NCBI GenBank assembly: GCA_003153555.1
Contig: PLZS01000156.1
Span: 1,096 to 53,009, forward strand
From: Candidatus Melainabacteria bacterium
GTDB lineage: Bacteria > Cyanobacteriota > Vampirovibrionia > Obscuribacterales > Obscuribacteraceae
Length of the DNA stretch: 51,914 nt
Direction: 5' to 3'
Part shown: positions 9,030 through 16,407 of the stretch, one piece after another
How positions within the stretch are numbered: the first letter of the stretch is position 1
Layout of the letters: each line of letters opens with the position of its first letter
Made by a program: the position numbers and the translations under genes
Notes under the pieces: generated by a model
Seen by the model: the letters and a program-made list of their open reading frames with translations, nothing else
Databases searched by the model: none
What the model was told of the DNA's origin: nothing

Positions 9030-9947
9030 TTATTCGGCCTTCAGGCTGATGTTTCCGCCATTCATATGCCCATGTGAAACAGCGGCTCGTGCATGAGATA
9101 AGAGCACTTTGCCTTCGTCATCCATGTTGTTGTTGAACTGGCAAATGCCCAAGCTCACCGTAATCGAGAATTCAATATCATCAGCTGTAAATGGCGTTTG
9201 AGCTACGTCATTGCGTAAGCGTTCTGAAACCTCGATCGATCCATTGACATCGGTGGCCGTCAAAACAACAGTCAGTTCGAACGGTCCGGTGCGCACGACT
9301 ATGTCTGAATCACGCATTTGTGTGGCGACGATCTTTGCCAGTTGACTGACAACGGCGTCAGCGGCGGTCTGTCCCACGGCTCGGACCAACTCTCGATGTT
9401 GATCGACTTCCAAAATCACCACGCTAAGTGGCACGTTATAGCGGCGGGCTTGTTTCAGTCCAGTTTTCATGAACTCATCCAAGTAGCGCGGAGTTTTCAA
9501 GGAGGTGAGGGGATCGGTCAGAGAAAGTTCGCTCAGCTGAGCTTCCTTTTTCTTGAGCTCATCACGCAATGCCTTCACTTTTAACAAAGAACGCACGCGC
9601 GACAGTAATTCGTTTGGCGCAAATGGCTTAAAAAGGATATCTTCGCTGTGCGGCTCTTCCACTTTGAATGCGGGAATCGGTTGTTCTCGGTTGCCCAGGA
9701 AAATTATTGGAATATTGCTTGTTTTTTGCTCAGCCCTCAACCGGTCGAAGACATCCATGCCGCCCATTAGAGGCATGTGCAGGTCGAGAATGACAACGTC
9801 CGGTGTGCGCACCTTGCAAGCCGCAATCGCCTTGAATGGGTCGTTTGCGGAGGCAACGGTGTAACCTGCCCGTCTCAACAATTCCGAAATCAGCATGGTG
9901 TGTGCTGGTTCGTCGTCGACTACCAATATGTTGTGGTTGACTTTCAC
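9030..9947 (-). CDS. Response regulator: receiver domain plus degenerate GGDEF domain
   Basis: This 305-residue protein starts at GTG (9947). The receiver domain at about 5-125 has the acidic pair D11 D12, the phospho-acceptor D55 (VVILDLHMP) and the conserved Lys of LFKPFAP. A short coiled stretch leads to a GGDEF-fold domain at about 138-303, opening with LSLTDPLTSLKTPRYLDE. The signature that should read GGDEF is TGPFEL, so the metal-binding and catalytic residues of a diguanylate cyclase are missing. It probably acts as a phosphorylation-controlled partner or c-di-GMP/nucleotide sensor, not as an enzyme. A 12-bp palindrome lies about 45 bp upstream. Confidence 0.88.
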   Translation of the reverse strand: MKVNHNILVVDDEPAHTMLISELLRRAGYTVASANDPFKAIAACKVRTPDVVILDLHMPLMGGMDVFDRLRAEQKTSNIPIIFLGNREQPIPAFKVEEPHSEDILFKPFAPNELLSRVRSLLKVKALRDELKKKEAQLSELSLTDPLTSLKTPRYLDEFMKTGLKQARRYNVPLSVVILEVDQHRELVRAVGQTAADAVVSQLAKIVATQMRDSDIVVRTGPFELTVVLTATDVNGSIEVSERLRNDVAQTPFTADDIEFSITVSLGICQFNNNMDDEGKVLLSHARAAVSHGHMNGGNISLKAE

Positions 9948-9990
9948 GGTCTGGTAAGGATTTCCCTAGTTGGCTTTGTTGGTATGTCGG

Positions 9991-10008
9991 GCACTATCCT
10001 AGGATAAC
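9991..10008 (-). promoter_or_regulatory. Copy 1 of the GTTATCCWAGGATAGT motif
   Basis: On the minus strand this reads GTTATCCTAGGATAGTGC and contains the perfect 12-bp palindrome TATCCTAGGATA (9995-10006). It lies 44 bp upstream of the response regulator start at 9947, in the same orientation. The same motif recurs at 31766-31783 and 36093-36110. It may be an operator or part of a promoter. Confidence 0.45.
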
Positions 10009-10069
10009 TCAGGCGGCGCGCCTCCCCATGCAAAGGATAATAAATGGTTGTTGGGGTTTCAACAACTTG

Positions 10070-10441
10070 TCAATCCCGCAATACCTCAATAATTGCGATG
10101 TTTATCGCGGGGAATGTTTCTTTTTCAGATTTATCTATGTCTTCTATATTGGCAGAAACATCGCCAGAGAGCTTGCGGATATTTAAATGCAAACAACTGG
10201 GTTCGTATTTTTTGATTCTTTCCAAACCGCGCGTTAACAGTTTTAACGCCCCGACCCGATTGTTACGTAAATAATGATAATAGCCCACAGCAATTTGGAT
10301 GATGCCTTGAATTAGTTCTCGTTCGGCGGAGCGATCATGCATCCATAAATGCTCAAGTGTCTCGTGGCAATCAAAGAATTCCCGGCTGTTGAATTGAGCC
10401 ACTCCTGCCAGGAGTTCCTTGATTTTTTCTTCTTCCATCAT
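10070..10441 (-). CDS. DUF309 family protein
   Basis: This protein has about 123 residues. The start is placed at the ATG at 10441; an in-frame TTG at 10447 overlaps the previous stop. The family hallmark is visible: FNSREFFDCHETLEHLWM followed by RELIQGIIQIAVGYYHYLRNN and GALKLLTRGLERI. DUF309 proteins are small all-helical proteins of unknown function with conserved His/Glu (CHETLE) that could bind metal or a ligand. Tight coupling to the hydantoinase-like gene upstream implies a shared operon with it and the permease. Confidence 0.82.
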   Translation of the reverse strand: MMEEEKIKELLAGVAQFNSREFFDCHETLEHLWMHDRSAERELIQGIIQIAVGYYHYLRNNRVGALKLLTRGLERIKKYEPSCLHLNIRKLSGDVSANIEDIDKSEKETFPAINIAIIEVLRD

Positions 10442-10443
10442 TT

Positions 10444-12606
10444 TCAACCGAGCTTGGCCAGTATTACAACATCTGCGTTTCTCGGCAATTCATTCAGTTC
10501 GGCTTTTGCCAGCGTGTTGACCTGTTCGACATTCAGCAACCCCGATAGGTCAATTATTTTGGGACCCGCCAGGAGCATGATGTCCGGAATGACCTTGCCC
10601 GCGTCGCCCCACACGGAGTGCTCTTCGGCGATGGCCGAGATTGCCGCCTCGGTTTGATCCGCAGTGCACATTTTCGTCACGCCATTTTGAATTTGCAGAC
10701 GAATACTTCCAGCACTGTCCATAACGCGTACGGCTTGCATTTTGTTATTAATCAAGCCCCCGAAGTGGCTTTGAATCCATTCCCCGCAGTAAATTTGAAA
10801 GAATTTTGTTTCAGCAACGAGTTTGACTTGGTCTTTGTCAACGCGCATGGATTGAGAGATTAGTTCAATTTTTTCTTCTGGCGAAAGACTTTTTCTTGCA
10901 TCCTTGCTTTCCGTCATGGATGTGGCTCCGAATGCGGTTGCGCGGATCACATTTGTTCGCGAATCAATTTCGATATGGATCTCGATCGAGGCTGGATCCG
11001 CACCCATTTTTTGCACGGCTGCTTGAGCTTCTTCTCTGATTTTGAGAATGTCTTCGTTGGTGGGATTGATAATTTGCCGTTCCACGGTTTCTCGGATCAG
11101 GGCAAGAGCGACACCGATTGCCGATATGACGTCAGCGTATTCGGCTAATGAGTGGGGCATGTTCATTTGTTTGGCCACGAATGGAACAATCGCAGCGGCA
11201 CCGCCCCCGCCACCAACGAGCGTAACTAACGATGGATCCAGCTTGTGATCTTTGATCAGCTGTTTTACCACAGGGATGCACTTTGCGGCGGCAGACATGA
11301 GCACATCTTCTGCAAGTTTTTCGCTCGGTTGATTCAGTTTCTTCGATAACTCTGCAAAAGCTAGTTTGACTTTTTCTGTGTCGCCTTTGGCACAATCCCC
11401 TTCCGGTACGAAGCCGAGAAGGTTGGCAGCGCAAGTAGGGGTGAGGCAAAGGTGCGGTTCTGCATCGCCTTCAGAAATTGCCAAGTAATCTTCTGGATCG
11501 TCTGGCCTCGGTTTGATTGTTCGAATTTTCGGATTGAGCAGGTGCTCTGAAAATGAGACATAGCCTAGCCCTGCGATATGTGCGCTGCGCGGACCAACGT
11601 CCACAATTCCACCATTGTCGATGCGGGGCATTGAACCACCTGCAACACCAACAGTTCGCACGTCAAGAGTGCGCATGTAGACTTTGTGTTCGCCTACTTC
11701 GCCTGAACGAATTTGCGCTTTGCCATTGCTGATTGCCGAAATGTCAGTGCTGGTGCCACCGACTTCCAAAAATATTCCATCAGAGATGCGCAAAAACATC
11801 ATCGCTGCAGCTACGCCAGCGGCTGGACCGGAAAGCATGGTCAGGATCGGGCGTCTTCGCATCGCCTCGATATCCATGACACCACCGTCTGACCTCATGA
11901 TCATTACTGGTGCCTTAATGCCTGCTCCACGCACGCTTTTTTCAGTCATGTCAGCGCTTTCAATCATCTTAGGCAGCATCGCTGCGTTAATTACGGCAGT
12001 GCGAGTGCGCACCTTCAGTCCATAAAGCTGACTCACCTCCGATCCAGAAGTGGACAATAAACCCATCGAGCGCGCGATTTCTAACGCCTCGAGTTCGTGC
12101 GCTGGATCATCTACCGAAAACGCCTGTGTAACCGCAATCGCTTTGGCGCCCATCGTGACCAGCTCTTGCAGCGCCTTTTCGGTTGTGTTTTTGTCCAAGC
12201 CATTTGCTATGTCAACAAATTTATAAAAAGTGGACAAATATTTCTCGGGTGCCAATTTGATTTTACCGAGCTTTGTTGATAACTTAGCAATCCAGTTGTT
12301 TGACGATGAACCTAGACAAAGAATGCCTACTGGAGCCACATCTCCCTCAAGGAGAGCGTTGGTGGCTTGAGTGGTGCTGTGGGCGATGAAGGTTACATCT
12401 TGTGGTTTAATTCCTGCCCCGGCTAACAATTTGGTTAATGAGTCGATGATTCCCTTTGCCACACCTTCGCTAGCGCGGTGAGTTGTTGGAACCTTAGACC
12501 GGCCCAATACTTCTAGAGTCTCTGCATCAAGGGCCACTGCATGCGTGAAAGTGCCACCGACGTCGATTCCTATTCTTACTTTTCGAATCAAAGTCTCACC
12601 ACTCAT
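10444..12606 (-). CDS. Hydantoinase/oxoprolinase family protein (HyuA-like)
   Basis: The start is the ATG at 12606 (MSGETLIRKVRIGIDVGGTFTH), which overlaps the permease stop (ATGA); about 720 residues result. The N-terminus has the ASKHA-type phosphate loop (GIDVGGTFTHAVALD). Further on are HSTTQATNALLEG, LSGPAAGVAAAMMF, EVGGTSTDIS and a glycine-rich GGGGGAAAIVPF, all typical of the HyuA/HydA ATP-dependent hydantoinase or 5-oxoprolinase A subunit. Such enzymes open cyclic imides with ATP, usually together with a HyuB subunit. No HyuB is present here. Its operon partners are a permease upstream and DUF309 downstream, so it may use a transported organic substrate; which one is unknown. Confidence 0.88.
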   Translation of the reverse strand: MSGETLIRKVRIGIDVGGTFTHAVALDAETLEVLGRSKVPTTHRASEGVAKGIIDSLTKLLAGAGIKPQDVTFIAHSTTQATNALLEGDVAPVGILCLGSSSNNWIAKLSTKLGKIKLAPEKYLSTFYKFVDIANGLDKNTTEKALQELVTMGAKAIAVTQAFSVDDPAHELEALEIARSMGLLSTSGSEVSQLYGLKVRTRTAVINAAMLPKMIESADMTEKSVRGAGIKAPVMIMRSDGGVMDIEAMRRRPILTMLSGPAAGVAAAMMFLRISDGIFLEVGGTSTDISAISNGKAQIRSGEVGEHKVYMRTLDVRTVGVAGGSMPRIDNGGIVDVGPRSAHIAGLGYVSFSEHLLNPKIRTIKPRPDDPEDYLAISEGDAEPHLCLTPTCAANLLGFVPEGDCAKGDTEKVKLAFAELSKKLNQPSEKLAEDVLMSAAAKCIPVVKQLIKDHKLDPSLVTLVGGGGGAAAIVPFVAKQMNMPHSLAEYADVISAIGVALALIRETVERQIINPTNEDILKIREEAQAAVQKMGADPASIEIHIEIDSRTNVIRATAFGATSMTESKDARKSLSPEEKIELISQSMRVDKDQVKLVAETKFFQIYCGEWIQSHFGGLINNKMQAVRVMDSAGSIRLQIQNGVTKMCTADQTEAAISAIAEEHSVWGDAGKVIPDIMLLAGPKIIDLSGLLNVEQVNTLAKAELNELPRNADVVILAKLG

Positions 12607-14039
12607 TTCACATAACCCAATGATACGGAAAGCATTAGTCCAAGAAGAACGGCTGTCCACGCATACGGAATTGTTCTTTTCAGCAAGACCTGGGTATCAG
12701 TATTTAAATACGTCGCTATCCAAATGTTGGCGGTATTGGTTGGATCGCAAATGCCTTGAATCTGGCCAACAGACATCAGCATTGCCATGATTGCTGAAGA
12801 TGAAAGAGTGGTTGCTTGTTGGACCAACGCCACAAGTCCGCTGCCCATCCCCCATAAGCTCAGAGGTCCTCGATATAAAGCAAATGGTGCGATCACGGTA
12901 AAAATGGCAATGTAAGGCAGTGCTTCGGTGGGCACGGCTGCTTTCAAAATCGGTTGGATCGAATTGGTTACGGCTTTGTGACTGACGCTGTTGATCAACA
13001 TACCGATGCCCATCATCAGCACAACGGCTGGGATTACGGCCGTTATGCCGTCGATGATTGAGCGAGTTAAAACATTCACTGAGTTGCGTTTCCAGGTTAT
13101 GAGAACGCAATATGTGATGCCGAAAATGAACGCGGGAATGAAATCCCAGTTGAAAAAGAGCACTAATATCAGCGGCAACAGGGGCGTGATTAAAGCTAGT
13201 GCTGGGTTCGTAGCGGTGTTTTGCCTGTGTCGGATAATCGCGTAAACCGTGAGTCCAAGAATCGCCACCGCGGCGACGACCAGCGAATTAGGGTCGGCCA
13301 ATTTAACGGCTTGAACACCTGCCTGTCGTGGCGAGTGCGGCAAGGCGAAGAAGGTTGCTCCAATCGCCAACAAACAGACGGCTGCGTATTTCAAGTTCTT
13401 GGGATTTTTTAGTTCGATCAGCAGAAAGCCTACGACGATTGAACTAAAGATCATCGAGAAGGGCAGTACGAAGTTTATGATTTGTGTTTGGTCAAGTTTG
13501 AGAACATCCATATATAGCTGCCAGCTGGCGATGTTGAACATGCCACCAAGGCTGATGCCAAACAAGAAAAGTCCGCCTGCCGTAATATTAGAGATGCCCA
13601 GCGACAGCATCACAGGCAGTACTATCGTGCCCACCATGATTACGGCGCCAAGCCCCCCCAGCGTGGAGAATAGGACTGTCGTCACGCCTGTGAGAATTAC
13701 GGCTAACCAGAATGGGTTATCTCCGGCAAACTCGGCTACCCAACGAATCAAAGATTTGGCAATACCTTGCTTATTCAGCAACTCCGCCAGCATGGCACCG
13801 AACATGGTGGTGGTATAGGTGGCGTTTAGTTTGACCGCACCTTTGCTTATCACTTCAGTCAATATATCCTGTCCGGGTATCTGGGCAATCACAGCAATCA
13901 ACAGAGCCATGATCGGCAATGCCAAAAGGGCGCTGATGCGTCGGCTATACATGAGCATGGCCATGCATAGAAAGACTAAAAGACAGGCGATTCCTATGAA
14001 CATTCCGGCATGATCCAGCTTTGGAAACACCTCTGTCAA
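12603..14039 (-). CDS. Ion-transporter-superfamily permease (GntP/CitMHS-like)
   Basis: This protein of about 478 residues has roughly 12 hydrophobic segments. The motif-like stretches TLGGLGAVIMVGTIVLPVMLSLGI and MIGIGMLINSVSH, and the closing RTIPYAWTAVLLGLM, resemble organic-anion or gluconate-type permeases of the ion transporter superfamily. The start is uncertain: TTG at 14039 gives the full length, while an ATG at 14003 (MFIGIACLL) would begin just before the first helix. The stop overlaps the HyuA-like start, so it probably imports or exports that enzyme's substrate. A decayed copy of part of this sequence lies at 16356-16407. Confidence 0.7.
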   Translation of the reverse strand: MTEVFPKLDHAGMFIGIACLLVFLCMAMLMYSRRISALLALPIMALLIAVIAQIPGQDILTEVISKGAVKLNATYTTTMFGAMLAELLNKQGIAKSLIRWVAEFAGDNPFWLAVILTGVTTVLFSTLGGLGAVIMVGTIVLPVMLSLGISNITAGGLFLFGISLGGMFNIASWQLYMDVLKLDQTQIINFVLPFSMIFSSIVVGFLLIELKNPKNLKYAAVCLLAIGATFFALPHSPRQAGVQAVKLADPNSLVVAAVAILGLTVYAIIRHRQNTATNPALALITPLLPLILVLFFNWDFIPAFIFGITYCVLITWKRNSVNVLTRSIIDGITAVIPAVVLMMGIGMLINSVSHKAVTNSIQPILKAAVPTEALPYIAIFTVIAPFALYRGPLSLWGMGSGLVALVQQATTLSSSAIMAMLMSVGQIQGICDPTNTANIWIATYLNTDTQVLLKRTIPYAWTAVLLGLMLSVSLGYVK

Positions 14040-14107
14040 GCGAATTTGTAAGAACTAAGGGGTTCTAAAGACTCTTGTCGGCTGCACTGGCGACAGGCGC
14101 TCTACGG

Positions 14108-16312
14108 TTACCGTTTAAAACTGCAACCGGGCAGGGACTTTCTGAACAACTGAATTGCTGGCATTGTAAGTTGAGGACAATCTTGGACCAATAACGATTT
14201 GAGCGTTTTTAACTTTGACAAGTAAATGAGTCCTTTATCAGTAATGGCGGTTTCCGATAAATCCAGGCTGTGTAGTTCTTGGGAGTTGGCCAAAATTTTC
14301 AACCCATTATCTGTCACCTTTGTCTGCTTTAAATTGAGTTTTTTCAGCATTCTAAAGCCAGTTAAGGTGGGCGTACTCTCGTCTGTAATTCGTGTGTTGT
14401 TTAAAGAAAGTTCTACCAGTGAACGCAGATTTTTTAGGGATTTGACGCCTTCGTCGGAAATGTTTGTGCCTTCGAGTAACAGCGTCTCAATGTTCTTCAT
14501 CTGTCCTAAGTATCGCACCCCTCTATCGCCGATGTGATCATCCCGCAGTACCAACGTGCTCAATGGCATTGCAATCACTGTCTTCAGTCCAGCATCGCTT
14601 ATCTTGGTTCCACCGATTCTCAAGGTCGTAAGTTGCAGAGGAGCCAATTGCCGGAAACCAGTATCGTCAATGTCATTTTCATTGACGTTTAGATCCATCA
14701 GCGAGGACATCTTACTGATACTGGCAATGCCTTTGTTGGTTATGTGGGTGTTTTGAACTGTCAATGTATTCAACGGCAACTTTTGAATTGCCGTCAGGAA
14801 AGAATCATCGATCGGTGTGCGATCGAGGTTTAGTACTGTTAGGGGCAGCAGCGCAATTACTGTGCCAGATGTGTTGGAGATACGTGACTCGATTAATTCG
14901 AGGCGAGTCAAATCGGGTAAATTGGTGAGAGTCCGCAAGCCGTCGTCTGAAAAAGCGGAGTTTTTGAAGATCACAGAGGCGATATCGGCGTGCTGGGAGA
15001 TGTTTTTTAGAGTTATATCAGTCGCATGGTCACCAACTGCCTTATACCCTCTGTCATTGAGAGCCTTGCGCTTTTTCTTTTTACCCGTACGTCGTAGGGT
15101 AGACGCCATCATACTCTTCGTCGGGACCGTTATTGTTTGGAGCGAAGATTTATTAAAGAGGAAGGCACCGCCCACAGTGAATAATAATGCCAAGCCAATT
15201 AGTACAAAGATTATCCTGGGCGATAATCTAGAAACACTGTGAGTGCCCGAAGAGTCCTGTTCTGTGGAAACTTGTCCTTTAGAGCCACTGTCTTCAAGCA
15301 GAATCCCTTGCAATCCATTCTTAAATTCCAATGGCGTTTGATATCTTTGATTTGGATCTTTATCCAGAGCCTTTAAAAGAACCCGATCAAGTTTTTCACC
15401 ATATTTGATACCAGGGTTAATCGTATTTACAGGTCGAGGCATTTCTGTGGTCTGCATCTGAATTGTTTCGAGCATGCTGCCGCCTTTTATCGGTGCTTGC
15501 CCGGTGCAGATTTCATACATGACGCAACCGAGTGCATAGATGTCCGAGCGACCATCGAGCTGCTTGCCCCAACATTGCTCTGGGCTCATGTAGAGTGGGC
15601 TGCCAAACACCTCACCTGTTTGTGTTAAGGCCTGACCCTGGTCGTTTTCCGTCAATAATTTGGCGATACCGAAGTCCACTATTTTGAGCGTTTGTTTGCC
15701 GGACGAATCTTTCAATAACATGATGTTGCCTGGTTTTAAGTCGCGATGGATTACCCCGGCTTCGTGAGCACACTGCAAACCGTCGCATATAATTCCCATC
15801 AGAGATATTGCTCGCTGCACCTCGATCGATCCATTGCTAGCAATAAAATCAGCAAGCGACTGACCTTCGATATAATCCATCACCAGGTAGGGCTGCCCGT
15901 CATCTGGGACGTTGAACTCGTAAATGCGAATTACATTTGGATGATCGATTTTGCTTGCTGACATTGCTTCTTGACGGAAGCGAAGCACGTTTTTCGGATG
16001 CAAAGCTGAATGTGAATGGAGAATCTTGACGGCAACTATGCGATTGAGCAGAAGATCTTTCGCTTTGTAGACAACGCTCATACCGCCCGCTCCGAGGCAA
16101 CTGATGATCTGCAGATGGTCGCCCAGAGTGGTTCCCACTAAAGGATCATTCTGCCTCAACTGAACAGCAGAGGGGATGTCTCTGCTTGGATCGAGAGTGC
16201 TTTTTTCGCTAGTTGGTGACTGTTCCGGATTCACACTGAAAGGTAAAGAGGGAAGCGCATATCTATATGCCACGCAGACCCGGTCGTTCCGCATGAACAT
16301 TCCTGAATTCAT
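14108..16312 (-). CDS. Ser/Thr protein kinase with C-terminal leucine-rich repeats
   Basis: This 734-residue protein has a PknB-type kinase domain at about 63-325. It includes GAGGMSVVYKAKD, Lys in VAVKIL, HRDLKPGN, DFGIAK and MSPEQCWG, so all catalytic residues are present. A linker and a single membrane helix follow at about 355-376 (IIFVLIGLALLFTVGGAFLF). The outer part, about 430-734, contains roughly eleven 23-25-residue repeats of the form LxxLxLxxTxITDxGL, ending near NCSF-like CPQLTMPAIQ. The kinase lies in the cytosol and the repeats outside, the reverse order of plant receptor kinases. The LRRs may bind a partner at the surface. It is first in a run of three minus-strand kinases. 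Confidence 0.92.
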   Translation of the reverse strand: MNSGMFMRNDRVCVAYRYALPSLPFSVNPEQSPTSEKSTLDPSRDIPSAVQLRQNDPLVGTTLGDHLQIISCLGAGGMSVVYKAKDLLLNRIVAVKILHSHSALHPKNVLRFRQEAMSASKIDHPNVIRIYEFNVPDDGQPYLVMDYIEGQSLADFIASNGSIEVQRAISLMGIICDGLQCAHEAGVIHRDLKPGNIMLLKDSSGKQTLKIVDFGIAKLLTENDQGQALTQTGEVFGSPLYMSPEQCWGKQLDGRSDIYALGCVMYEICTGQAPIKGGSMLETIQMQTTEMPRPVNTINPGIKYGEKLDRVLLKALDKDPNQRYQTPLEFKNGLQGILLEDSGSKGQVSTEQDSSGTHSVSRLSPRIIFVLIGLALLFTVGGAFLFNKSSLQTITVPTKSMMASTLRRTGKKKKRKALNDRGYKAVGDHATDITLKNISQHADIASVIFKNSAFSDDGLRTLTNLPDLTRLELIESRISNTSGTVIALLPLTVLNLDRTPIDDSFLTAIQKLPLNTLTVQNTHITNKGIASISKMSSLMDLNVNENDIDDTGFRQLAPLQLTTLRIGGTKISDAGLKTVIAMPLSTLVLRDDHIGDRGVRYLGQMKNIETLLLEGTNISDEGVKSLKNLRSLVELSLNNTRITDESTPTLTGFRMLKKLNLKQTKVTDNGLKILANSQELHSLDLSETAITDKGLIYLSKLKTLKSLLVQDCPQLTMPAIQLFRKSLPGCSFKR

Positions 16313-16355
16313 GACAGCTTAGGCGGTGCAGCTGACGAGTTCAGGATCGCTTGGA

Positions 16356-16407
16356 GCTCGTTGAACCGAAGCCACGAGTCCGCTTGCCCATTCACCATAA
16401 GCTCAGG
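16356..16407 (-). pseudogene. Decayed fragment of a permease gene like 12603-14039
   Basis: Read on the minus strand, this 52-bp stretch aligns with the permease coding sequence at 12813-12865 (protein segment PLSLWGMGSGLVALVQQ). Both share CTGAGCTTATGG, ATGGGCA, GCGGACT and GTGGC in register, with a one-base insertion and an in-frame stop. The fragment starts at the stop codon of the neighbouring kinase gene. By eye about 80 percent of positions match. Confidence 0.55.
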
